Positions 48,201-59,138 of a DNA stretch of 64,000 nucleotides are shown in pieces. The notes below the pieces were generated by a model. The model worked only from the letters and a program-made list of their open reading frames with translations. It did no database searches and was not told where the DNA came from. Source of the DNA: Synanceia verrucosa. Taxonomy: Eukaryota > Chordata > Actinopteri > Perciformes > Synanceiidae. Each line of letters starts with the position of its first letter. Positions within the stretch are counted from its first letter, which is position 1. Location of the stretch: NCBI GenBank assembly GCA_029721515.1, contig CM056559.1:7813001-7877000 (forward strand), in the 5' to 3' direction. The position numbers and the translations under genes were made by a program.

Positions 48201-49214
48201 CTGAGGGAGAGATTAGCAATGCTACAGGTATTTATTACCTAACACATACGATTGAACATTAAATATACACAGTAGGACAGCTAAAAACACTGTTTGTTTG
48301 ATTTTTCAGATTCTCCTGATTGTTTTCCTTGCCCCAAGGAGTTCTGGCCTAATACAGACAGAGACACTTGTCTCCTCAAGCCTGTAGAGTTTCTCTCCTT
48401 CGATGAAGTTCTAGGAGTTATTTTAACTGCATTCTCAGTCAGTGGTGCCTGTCTTGCTGTTGGAACAGCGTCTGTTTTCTATCATCACAGGACATCTCCA
48501 ATTGTCAGAGCCAACAACTCTGAGCTGAGCTTCCTGCTGCTCTTCTCTCTGACTCTGTGTTTCTTATGCTCATTAACTTTCATTGGAGCACCCTCTGAGT
48601 GGTCCTGCATGCTGCGCCACACAGCGTTTGGGATCACCTTCGTCCTCTGTATGTCTTGTGTTCTTGGCAAAACAATAGTAGTGTTAATGGCCTTCAAAGC
48701 TACACTCCCAGGTAGTAATGTGATGAAATGGTTTGGTCCTCCACAGCAAAGAATGACTGTAGTGTCTTTCACTTTCATTCAGGTTTTAATATGTACTATT
48801 TGGTTGGTTCTTAGTCCGCCTTTCCCAATGAAAAACCTAACCACATACAAGGAGAGAATCATCCTGGAGTGTGCATTAGGCTCAGCTATTGGCTTCTGGG
48901 CTGTGCTCGGGTACATCGGCCTACTGGCTGTCTTTTGCTTTGTGTTAGCTGTCCTAGCGCGGAAACTACCGGACAATTTCAATGAAGCCAAGCTGATCAC
49001 CTTCAGCATGTTGATATTCTGTGCTGTCTGGATCACCTTTATTCCAGCATATGTCAGCTCTCCTGGCAAGTTCACTGTGGCTGTGGAGATATTTGCTATT
49101 CTGGCCTCCAGTTTTGGACTAATACTGTGTATCTTTGCTCCAAAGTGTTTCATCATATTGTTTAAACCAGAGAAGAACACCAAGAAACATTTAATGAACA
49201 AAAATCAATTCTAA
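42286..49214 (+). CDS. OlfC/V2R-like olfactory receptor, gene G2, 8 exons, complete
   Basis: Exons are 42286-42602, 42873-43167, 43262-43551, 43762-44057, 44637-44842, 44983-45204, 48104-48227 and 48310-49214. They give 2655 bases, 884 residues, in frame. The first exon contains an acidic DDDDEN run. Flytrap motifs are GESGSTTSISMS, SDSDYG and GTESW, so Glu occupies the CaSR Glu297 position. The linker exon reads CCHDCIPCPEG (His where G1 and G3 have Tyr). From helix 1 onward the 7TM exon is almost identical to G1 and G3. Exon 1 and its following intron start are identical to G3 in translation, which points to very recent duplication or gene conversion. Intron 4 holds a copy of the 3' end of exon 4 (44436-44519). 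A Tc1 remnant lies in the 3' flank. Confidence 0.95.
44436..44519 (+). repeat. Pseudo-exon: copy of the end of exon 4 in intron 4 of G2
   Basis: The segment repeats the coding end of exon 4 (GTGCTGACTGAGTTCTGGGA through the donor AAAAAGTGAGG) about 440 bases downstream of the real one. There is no convincing acceptor before it. Using its donor from the real exon start would add 442 bases and break the frame. Confidence 0.85.
46310..47800. repeat. Fold-back element in intron 6 of G2 (arms 46310-46523 and 47330-47800)
   Basis: Left arm: GAGCTCATGTTTCCTTCATC and ACTGGCACCATTTACCGC. Right arm: GTAAATGGTGCCAGTGACTC and GATGAAGGAAACATGAGCTC in mirrored order. The left arm is shorter than in G1. 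A Tc1-type MITE occupies the loop. Confidence 0.75.
46629..47083. mobile_element. Tc1/mariner-type MITE, copy 2
   Basis: Ends CAGTCGTGGTCAAAATTTTA and the near-complement at the right, with TA on both sides. It is longer (455 bases) than copy 1. It contains AGCATTTGTGGGCGTTTGTA sequence lacking in copy 1, so copy 1 is internally deleted. Confidence 0.8.
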
Positions 49215-49251
49215 AACATTTGAGCTTCTATGAATATAAGATAACAACTTA

Positions 49252-50084
49252 TACTGACCAAAACTTCCAACGCAACACTCCCATGATTGAGAAATTTTGG
49301 GTAAACAAAGCCAAACAATGAATTTGAGTTATAACACAAATATCACATCATATCAAATATCACATGAAATCTGAAAGGATTTGCTTTTGTTTGCTGTGTG
49401 CCTACATGTTGTTCCACTTGACTGCACATCCTTAGAATTTGTCACCACTGATGAAATTGAGCAGATCTTAATCACCAATCCTTTTAAAACCTGGTCAATA
49501 AGTAGCTGTACCAATGGCGATCTTTAGTACTCATTTGCATTGTCCTGGTGAAACATTCATCCATGGCACGACTACATCAAAATCAGAGAGAAATTGCCAT
49601 TGGTATGCTGACAGCTGGAATGGCACAGAGACGTGTTCCCAGGGCCTTGGGTGTTCATGTGTCGACCATTTCACGTCTGTGGAACCGGTATAATGAGACA
49701 GGGCGCACTAACAACGACCACAAGCTCGCAGGCCATGTGTCACCACCCCTTGGCAGGACCGCCATATTTGTCTTCAACATCTGAGAAACCGTTTCCTGCC
49801 AGCTACAGTGACTGCAGCACAGACCAGAGGTCGACATCAGAACAGATTCAGCGACCAAACAGTACGCAACGGCTTGCGTGAGGCTGGGTTGCACAGCCGA
49901 CGTCCCCGCCATGGTCTGCTGTTGACTCCAGCACGTCGCCATGTCTGTCTGCAATGGGCAAGAGCGCTATTACACTGCATTCGAATTAAAACTTCATATA
50001 TGATACATGTTGTTAGCATTTCACTTGAATTTGGTATAATATGCATAAACCATGGGAGTGTTGTGTTGGAAGTTTTGGTCAGTG
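49252..50084 (+). mobile_element. Internally deleted Tc1-like element after G2
   Basis: Same structure, position and internal deletion as the copy after G1 (40918-41764), with few differences. It was therefore duplicated together with the receptor gene and is not an independent insertion. Confidence 0.85.
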
Positions 50085-50246
50085 TACATTCAATTGTCTT
50101 CTTCATGTTGACTTGAATGTTTGCTTTATTTTTGGTTTATTTTAATATTAAATATTTTCTTAATTTTAATGTAAGTTAGTGAATGTTCTTTTCAAATGTT
50201 ATTATCTTACTTTACAATATGATTTTATCATGGACTAAAAATATAA

Positions 50247-50252
50247 AATAAA
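50247..50252 (+). terminator. Candidate poly(A) signal of G2
   Basis: AATAAA in the same context as at 41927 and 58746, about 1 kb after the stop because of the Tc1 remnant. Confidence 0.4.
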
Positions 50253-50546
50253 CTGCATGAGTCATAATATAAATGCATGGCTGTCTTTTATAAAAAAACA
50301 TGACTATTCAATAATAATTCTCTATTATTATTATGGGATTCAACCACACAAACAAGCCATTATGTGCACATTTGTTAATGAGCTAAACTAAAGCAAAAGT
50401 TGTGCATGAAAAGGACAAAATAATGAACATATTTGTTTTTTGCAGTATTAATTTGGCAAGAGACTGGAGAGACATGGGCACTTAGCACAGATTATTCAAT
50501 ATGTAGCCTATAGCAAAGACTTGAACAAGAGTTAATCAAATACTAT

Positions 50547-50669
50547 TGGATAATTGCATCCAGGCCTACAGACCTACAGTAAGCTGATGTAGTAGAAGGA
50601 GGGAAGCTTTTGTCTGAAAATCTATATAGACCCATGACAACATTATGCCCTCATTCAGACAGCTGAGGG
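50547..50669 (+). promoter_or_regulatory. Promoter block of gene G3
   Basis: TATATAG (50623-50629) lies 47 bases before the ATG. The block appears identical to that of G2 from the ATTGGATAATTGC word to the ATG. Confidence 0.6.
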
Positions 50670-53600
50670 ATGGAAACCTCATCTCTCTTTATTGGTCTGA
50701 TCCTGTCTCTGGGTCTGTGTGAGCTGAACTCAATTCTCGTCTTTAATGGTTCTTTGGATGATGATGATGAGAATCAAAGGGCTGAGTTTACAGAGGATAG
50801 GACTGGTGCTGGGTTAAGCACTGAGGTCTCATCTGTGAAATGTAAGCTTCAGGGTAACACTCGTTTACCTGCGTTCTCGATGGATGGTGACTATGTAATT
50901 GGGGGTGTTTTCTCGATACACTACAAAGTACAGACAATGAAGCATAACTACACCACCATGCCTGCGCCACTAACATGCTCAAGAAGGTCAGTGGGGTGTG
51001 TGAGGTTGTCAGACTGTGTGGGGATAATATTATTTATTCATATTTTTTATGTTTATATTTTTATACATCAAAAAGAGTCCACATATGTAGTAAGTATCTG
51101 GAGCACATAATCTGAGCATATAGATTTTTGTTAGCTCTGACTGAACATTGAATACTGTGTTGTGGATTGTGTTGTTCAATTCTTTTGTATTATTAATTTC
51201 TGGAAAAAATGTGAAATATCCTCATCATGTATAGAGTTGAGTTTTGTGTTTCTATGTGCAGCATTAACCCTCGTGAGCTGCGCTTCTCACGCGCAATGAT
51301 CTTCACCATCGAGCAGATCAACAACAGCACAGAGCTGCTGCCGGGCATCAAGCTCGGGTATCAGATCTATGACTCGTGCGCCGCAGTGCCTGTAGCGGTG
51401 CACGTGGCATTCCAGCTTTCCAACGGCCTGAACCCGGTATTTTACACCAGAGACAACTGCTCTCAATCAGGCATGGTGATGGCTGTCGTTGGTGAGTCTG
51501 GTTCCACGCCATCCATCAGCATGTTGCGCATCATTGGACCCTTTAACATTCCTCAAGTAAATATTGAACTTTTTGGCAAATAATTTGTTTAATAGGCCAT
51601 AGTCAAAGCCAGTTCTGATTTCTGTTGGTGACAATAATAGGGACACAGTTGTTGTCCTTTAGGTGAGCCACTTTGCCACTTGTGCATGCCTGTCTGATAA
51701 ACAGCAGTACCCGAGTTTCTTCAGAACAATCCCCAGTGATCAGTTCCAGGCTGATGCACTGGCCAAGCTGGTGAAACACTTTGGTTGGACTTGGATAGGA
51801 GCTGTCCAGTCAGATTCGGACTATGGCAACAATGGCATGGCGTCTTTCCTGAACGCAGCGCACAAAGAGGGAATCTGTGTGGAATACTCTGAATCTTTCT
51901 ATCGGACCCACCCACGTAGCAGGATCCAGAGGGTCGCTGATGTTATCCGCAGGTTTTTGGCAAATTGGAAATGTATCTTATTTTCATCTTATATAGTTAT
52001 CTATCAAACTAATATCCTGATGTTATTAAGCAAATAGATTCAGCGGGACCAAACCCTAAACGACAGCTTACATATGTTTGTTTTAATAGCTCAAAACATA
52101 CTGTATATAGATTTTTTTTTGTTTATATTAATATAACACAGTGCATTTTGATTTCTCTCCAGGTCAACAGCTGTGGTTGTTGTGGCATTTATTTCCCCTG
52201 GAGACTTGAGAATTCTGCTGGAGGAGCTGTTGATGGAGCCATCTCCACCTCGCCAGTGGATAGGCAGTGAATCCTGGGTAACTGATCCTGATATGCTGAG
52301 GTTCAGCTTCTGTGCAGGAGCCATTGGATTTGGTATTGAGCCATCTGTCATCCCAGGTCTGAGAGATTTCCTGCTGGATCTCCCTCCCTCTAAAGTGACT
52401 GCCTCTCCGGTGCTGACTGAGTTCTGGGAGGATGTGTTCAACTGCAGGCTGAGAAAAAGTGAGGAATTTATGCTGATTTTAAGTGACTCACTCAGTTTAA
52501 TCATTTTTTATTTTTTGTCTGAGTGGAAAAACAGCTGATCTCAAACCAAGATCAAGGTTTTTAATGTATTTTTGAGCAAAGACATGAGGTGGATGTAAGA
52601 TGCATCTGAGTATATAATTCCAGTGGGATCTTTCAGGTCATGTTTAGACACTGCGTTGTCTTGTAAAAGATTTTTTCATTAGCTTGACTATAGTGGTGTT
52701 AGAGTATCAATCTTGGTTGACGTAATATAATGTAATGCAAAATATGCATAAATAATTCGTAAATTACAACAATGTAGATATAAAAGTTTCTATCATGCAC
52801 TTGTGTAAATAAAAGAGAAATATCTATAAACACAAGAAGTGGCTGTCTCTCTGGTGCTGACTGAGTTCTAGGAGGATGTGTTCAACTGCAGCCTGCGAAA
52901 AAGTGAGGAATTTATGCTGATTGTTAAATAAGTGAGAGCTTACAATGGGACTTGGAAAAACAAAAAAGAAAAATTAAAAAAAGAATAGTTCTGTTGTCAG
53001 AGGCTAAATAACACTTTACTCTGTCTCTGTATATTTTCAGGTGCAGGCACAGAAGAAGGTGTGTGTGATGGAACTGAAGACATAGAGACAATCCTGAGCC
53101 CGTACACTGACACATCTCAGCTCCGAATCACCAACATGGTGTACAAGGCTGTTTATGCAATAGCACATGCCATTCATGATGCAGTGTGTCAGGAAACTAA
53201 TTCTACAACTCAGTGTGACAAATTCACCAGGAAAGGACCCAAAGAGGTCAGTCAGAACAAATAAATGAACACCTCAATGCACTATTTTAAAATACTTTTT
53301 ATGAAATAAAATATACATTTTAATTTGCAGTTTTAAATTTCCCTCCCTCACTGTCTTCTTTTACTTCATCCTCACAGGTTCTCAATCAGCTGAAGAAAGT
53401 GAATTTTTCCCAGAATGGTTATGATGTGTCATTTGATGCCAATGGGGATCCTGTGGCTAAATATGAGTTGGTGAACTGGCAGAAAAGTGAGAGTGGCAGC
53501 ATTAAGGTGGTGACAGTAGGGCACTATGATGCATCTCTGCCGGTGGGCCAGGAGTTCAGTATCAACAGGAACCTCACCTGGATGGAGGGTGGCACACAGG

Positions 53601-56600
53601 TAAGGAGCCCCAAGGCAGTGATTTAACACATTCATATCTGTTGATCTTAAAAACCTCTTAATCACTATAGGTCTATTTTTCTGTCTCCTGTCCAAAAATG
53701 GCATACCCAAAATAAATAGGGTATATCCTCACATCTCAGGGTTGTATGAATATACTTTGAGTTTGCTACAAAAGTACCAGAATCCACATATGTGTCAGTG
53801 TCTCAGAAAAAAATTACTCTGGAACATGGCACAACATGTAAATTTATGTTCTGGCCTAAAAAAAATAGTAATATCTACAGTGAAAATCACCCCTGATTCA
53901 TGGTATAGTGGACTAATTCATTCAAACTGGAATTGGTATTGTAAGATCTGATGAGTAACTGTGCAAAAGTGGATGATAAAAAAAGTGAAGCTGAACATTT
54001 TTAAAACTATATTAGAGCAGGTACGTCTCAGCAAACTAAGCAGGTAAACTAGTTGTGTTTCACTGATTTATCACTGGGTTAACACTGTCGCCTCACAGCA
54101 AGAAGGTACCGGGTTCGAATCCCGGGCCCGGGCCCTTTCTGTGTGGAGTTTGCATGTTCTCCCCGTGTCTGCGTGGGTTCTCTCTGGGTACTCCGGCTTC
54201 CTCCCACCATCCAAAAACATGCATGGGGATTAGGTTAATTGGCTAATTTAAGTTGACCGTAGGTGTGAATGTGAGTGTGAGTCGTTGTCTGTCTCTATGT
54301 GCCCTGCGATGAGGTGGCGACTTGTCCAGGGTGTACCCTGCCTTCTGCCCTAAGACAGCTGGGATAGGCTCCAGCCCCCCCACCACCCCCACCACGACCC
54401 TATGAGGATAAGTGGTAGATAATGGATGGATGAATGGCACCATCTTGTGTCATTGATGCGCTACTGTAAAAGGCAGCCTTCAATGAAACTCCTAGAGGTG
54501 TGGCGCAGGAGAATATCTCAACAACCCATTGGTCAATTTTAATGATTGACACCTCAATCACTCAGAGTCCAGAGAATCTAAAGCCACACCTAAATTTCTC
54601 TTCACAAACACCAACACTTGGTGTGTGTGGTTAGCTTTAGCTTTGTTAGCAACAAAAGAGATGCGCACCATTTACATGTTTTCGTTAAATCTCGAAACAA
54701 TTACTTACAGTTTGATTTCTGTTTCATATAGGTGACAATGCTTGATTCTCCCCATCATTTTGGTATGGCACATTTGAATTGGACCTCTCTATCGTATGCT
54801 ATCCTGTCCTAAACTAACCTTACCACATGCCAGCTCCCTGTAAAGGGGGCTGTAGGGCTCAAACTTACAATATTTTCAGCATGAAGTTCCCTTAATGGCT
54901 TCAAAAAATATCTCCCTTTCTAAGTTGTGGCATAAGGATACTTACAAGTAAAGAATTTCTCAAAGACTGTGACTTAAAAACAACACATTTTCATTCCCAA
55001 CTCATCAAAAATCACTGCTTGTTCAGTGCCCCAGTGCTCTCTGTACTATTCTACCTTTATTTTTAGACTTGTCAGGGATTGTGTTACAAATTATGCTCAT
55101 TATATGCATAGGCTTTTCAAATATTTTTTTTTATTTTCACTGGATGATATGCATTTCTTTGGCTTAGAAATGACCATAGTTAAGGGAGAGACTTAAGACC
55201 ATAGTGGACAGAGCTATCGTAACATCACCTGTTGCCCATACAGAAGTAACTTAAACTTGCCTTCACTCCAACAGCCAGCAGGGGACAATACTGGGGGTAT
55301 CTGTTTGTATCGAAGTCTATGGAAAAATAGCCCTAATCTCCTCTGGTGTACTACCTTTGTAAACACTGTACATATGAGTTGATGGTCTGAATAGTTAGTT
55401 TAAAGGTCTCTGCTCTCAATCAAAGCCTGAAGAGGGGCAGCACTGATGGTCTGAGCTCATGTTTCCTTCATCTGAGGAGACACTGGCACCATTTACTGCT
55501 AAGTAACGTTATGCTGTGAGCCCCAATTACATTCCAGCTAATATCACTGTTCATATGAATTACAGAGGCCCAATGCTAAAGGAGCTAGGTTGCTAGTGCT
55601 AGCGTCAGTTGATAACATTGCGGTTGCTATGCTAAAAGTACTGGTGAAATATATAAAGTCGTGGTCAAAATTTTACAAACACCTGTAAAGAACATAATGT
55701 CATGCTCTCTTGAGTTTCCAGTTATTTTTTGTAGCATTTGTGGGCGTTTGTATCCAATGAGCACTATTTAAATGGCCTCAGAGAAGTCACCAGCTGTAGT
55801 CATTCATGATCACTCACAAGAAATTAAGAGGCCATGCTATGAAACTCATTTCATTGACAAAACTTTCTAAGTCACCAAAATTGCTAATTCATGTTGCTGT
55901 ATGTATATTTTTGACCCAGCAGATTTGGTCACATTTTCAGCTGACTCATAATAAAGTCATAAAGGAACCAGACTTCATGAATGTTTTCGTGACAAAAAAA
56001 GTATCTGTTCCAGTTACTCTGTCAGAGAAAAATCATCCATCCATCCATTATCTACCGCTTATCCTCATAGGGTCGCGGGGGGGCTGGAGCCTATCCCAGC
56101 TGTCTTAGGGTGGAAGGCAGGGTACATCCTGGACAAGTCGCCACCTCATCGCAGGGCACATAGAGACAGACAACCACTCACACTCACATTCACACCTACG
56201 GTCACACCTACGGTCAATTTAAATTAGCCAATTAACCTAATCCCCATGCATGTTTTTGGATGGTGGGCAGCACGCAGACACGGAGAGAACATGCAAACTC
56301 CACACAGAAAGGCCCCGGGCCCGGGATTCGAGCCCGGTACCTTCTTGCTGTGAGGCGACAGTGCTAACCACTACACCACCGTGACGCCCAGAGAAAAATC
56401 AGAGTCGTAGAAATAACTGGAAACTCAAGAGTCATGACATTATGTTCTTGTGTATGTAAACTTTTGACCACAACTGTATCTCTGTCTCTGTCTACCGTCC
56501 TGTCTGTGAAGAACTGATCCTCCTAGAAGTGTATAGTTGTTTAGTTTGTGATGTTTGTTCCCATTTACTTTTTTTTTATCATGAGTGAAGACCTAATGTT

Positions 56601-58552
56601 ACCATCACATTGACACATGCAACACAGGTTAGCAGCCATACATTAGCATAGCAACCACTATATTATCAGGTAACCCGAGCAATAGCAAGCTAGCTCGGTT
56701 AGAGATGACCCCCCCATAACTCATATGGACTGTGATATTAACTGGAATGCTAATTCTGGCTCAACATAATGTTACTTACCGGTAAATGGTGCCAGTGACT
56801 CCTCAGATGAAGGAAACGTGAGCTCAGACCATCAGCGCTGCTCCTCTTCAGGCTGTGGTTGACAGCAGAGACCTGTCAATCACATGGTAGCCACGGCACT
56901 ATTCCTACTTTATGTATTTTTCACCGTATATTTGACCATAATTAAGTTAATGGACACCCTGATGTATTGTAACATTATTTAACTTACTAGTCAGATCATA
57001 AATGCATATTTACAGTTTTTACAAAGGTAATGCAACAGGGGAGAAAAGTTTTATTTCCCATAGACTTCAATACAAACGGCCTTCTTTTTGAAACCACCAG
57101 TATCACCCCCTGCTGGCTGTTGGAGACTGTTCACAACTTCCATGACATGTGAGCCACTAATGACTTCTATGATTAGCAAGTACAGAAAAACTTATGTGAA
57201 TAGAAAGTAGTGCTTATAACAACTTATGTCTAGCAAGTAACACCTCACATGTCTGTCAGGTGTTAAATCATTTGTGAATGCCTCATCATTCATATCATGA
57301 GGAAGTGCCTCTCAATTTAGTTTCAGCTGAAATTTAGAACTTCTCTTTGAACTGTATTGTTTTAAGACAGGTTCAAAATAAATGAACCTCTCCTTCAAAT
57401 CCAACTTTTGTAGCACACCTGAATATGTGTGACTTTACCAGGTGCCTGTGTCAGTGTGCAGTGACAGCTGTCCTCCAGGAACTCGTAAAGTGCTGCAGAA
57501 AGGAAAACCCATCTGCTGTTATGATTGTATCCCATGTCCTGAGGGAGAGATTAGCAATGCTACAGGTATTTATTGCGTAACACATACTATTGAACATTAA
57601 ATATACATAGTAGGACAGCTAAAAACACTGTTTGTCTGATTTTTCAGATTCTCCTGAATGTTTTCCTTGCCCCAAGGAGTTCTGGCCTAATGCAGACAGA
57701 GACACTTGTCTCCCCAAGCCTGTAGAGTTTCTCTCCTTCAATGACGTTCTAGGAGTCATTCTAACTGCATTCTCAGTCGGAGGTGCCTGTCTTGCTGTTA
57801 CAACAGCAGCTGTCTTCTATCATCACAGGACATCTCCCATTGTCAGAGCCAACAACTCTGAGCTGAGCTTCCTGCTGCTCTTCTCTCTGACTCTGTGTTT
57901 CTTATGTTCATTAACTTTCATTGGAGCACCCTCTGAGTGGTCCTGCATGCTGCGCCACACAGCGTTTGGGATCACCTTCGTCCTCTGTATGTCTTGTGTT
58001 CTTGGAAAAACAATAGTAGTGTTAATGGCCTTCAAAGCTACACTCCCAGGTAGTAATGTGATGAAATGGTTTGGCCCTCCACAGCAAAGAATGACTGTAG
58101 TGTCTTTCACTTTCATTCAGGTTTTAATATGTACTATTTGGTTGGTTCTTAGTCCACCTTTCCCAATGAAAAACCTAACCACTTACAAGGAGAGAATCAT
58201 CCTGGAGTGTGCATTAGGCTCAGCTATTGGCTTCTGGGCTGTGCTCGGGTACATCGGCCTACTGGCTGTCTTTTGCTTTGTGTTAGCTGTCCTAGCGCGG
58301 AAACTACCGGACAATTTCAATGAAGCCAAGCTGATCACCTTCAGCATGTTAATATTCTGTGCTGTCTGGATCACCTTTATTCCAGCATATGTCAGCTCTC
58401 CTGGGAAGTTCACTGTGGCTGTGGAGATATTTGCTATTCTGGCCTCCAGTTTTGGACTAATACTGTGTATCTTTGCTCCAAAGTGTTTCATCATATTGTT
58501 TAAACCAGAGAAGAACACCAAGAAACATTTAATGAACAAAAATCAATCCTAA
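50670..58552 (+). CDS. OlfC/V2R-like olfactory receptor, gene G3, 8 exons, complete
   Basis: Exons are 50670-50986, 51262-51556, 51663-51952, 52163-52458, 53041-53246, 53378-53599, 57442-57565 and 57648-58552. They give 2655 bases, 884 residues, in frame. Exon 1 translates identically to G2. Differences appear in later ectodomain exons: GESGSTPSISML (Leu replaces Ser), AVQSDSDYG (Gln replaces Arg), FISPGDLR and GSESW. The linker exon has CCYDCIPCPEG. The 7TM exon differs from G2 mainly before helix 1 and at the last residue. Intron 6 (3.8 kb) carries two SINEs, the fold-back element and a Tc1-type MITE. Unlike G1 and G2, the 3' flank has no Tc1 remnant, so the AATAAA at 58746 is near the stop. 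Confidence 0.95.
52839..52922 (+). repeat. Pseudo-exon: copy of the end of exon 4 in intron 4 of G3
   Basis: Counterpart of 44436-44519 in G2. Here GAGTTCTAGGAGG carries a TAG in the receptor frame, so this copy cannot be coding. The donor-like AAAAAGTGAGG remains. Confidence 0.85.
54075..54435 (+). repeat. tRNA-like SINE-type repeat, 5' truncated, in intron 6 of G3
   Basis: Begins AACACTGTCGCCTCACAGCA, continues with GGTTCGAATCCCGGG and ends with a GGATGGATGA tail. The matching place in G2 (about 45705-45750) has no SINE. Confidence 0.8.
55656..56476. mobile_element. Tc1/mariner-type MITE, copy 3, split by a SINE
   Basis: Same element as 46629-47083, interrupted after CAGAGAAAAATCA by the SINE at 56036-56388. 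The first base of the left terminal repeat is mutated. Confidence 0.8.
56036..56388 (-). repeat. tRNA-like SINE-type repeat with 13-base target duplication
   Basis: Complete minus-orientation copy: the tail (ATCCATCCATTATC) is at the left and the promoter-like head (CCACTACACCACCGTGACGCC) at the right. CAGAGAAAAATCA is present on both sides (56023-56035 and 56389-56401) and only once in G2. This proves a later insertion in G3. Confidence 0.9.
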
Positions 58553-58745
58553 AACTTTTGAGGTACGGGAAAAAAATGACATGGAAACACACATTCAACA
58601 GTCTTCTTCATGTTGACTTAAATACTTGCTAAGTCTTTTTTTCATTTTTATATTAAATATGTTCTTAATTTTATGTAAGTTAGTGAATGATCTGTTGACA
58701 TGTTATCTTATTTTCCAATATTTTTATCTTGGTCTAAAAATATAA

Positions 58746-58751
58746 AATAAA
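58746..58751 (+). terminator. Candidate poly(A) signal of G3
   Basis: AATAAA about 195 bases after the stop codon, in a context conserved after G1 and G2. Confidence 0.45.
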
Positions 58752-59011
58752 CTGCATATACTTTATCATAATAAAAAATCATTACTATTCAATAATAATT
58801 CGCTGTCGGCATTCTTTAATATTGGATTCAAACAAAATATTTATTAGGTGCACATTTGGTCAGATTTGTGAGCTAAAATTAAGCAAAAATGGTGTAAGGA
58901 AAGGACAACCAGTAGTAGAAGTACACTAGTAATTTTACATGAGACGGGAGGGACATGGTCATTTAGTGCAGATTATTGTACATGTAGCCTATAGAAAAGT
59001 CTTGGACAAGA

Positions 59012-59138
59012 CTATTGGATAAGAGCATCCAGTCCTACAAATCTACAATAAGCTGACATAGTAAAAGGAGGGAAGCTTTTGTCTGAAAATCTATATATAC
59101 CCATGACAACATTATGCCCTCACGCAGACAGCTAAGGG
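59012..59138 (+). promoter_or_regulatory. Promoter block of gene G4
   Basis: TATATATA (59092-59099) lies 40-47 bases before the ATG, within the conserved plus-array 5' block. Confidence 0.6.

Larger units (their letters stand above)
55210..57135. repeat. Fold-back element in intron 6 of G3 (arms about 55210-55560 and 56715-57135)
   Basis: Arms have the same landmark words in mirrored order as in G1 and G2, including CAGCAGGGGACAATACTGGG at the left against CCAGTATCACCCCCTGCTGG at the right. The loop contains the Tc1-type MITE, itself split by a SINE. Confidence 0.75.
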
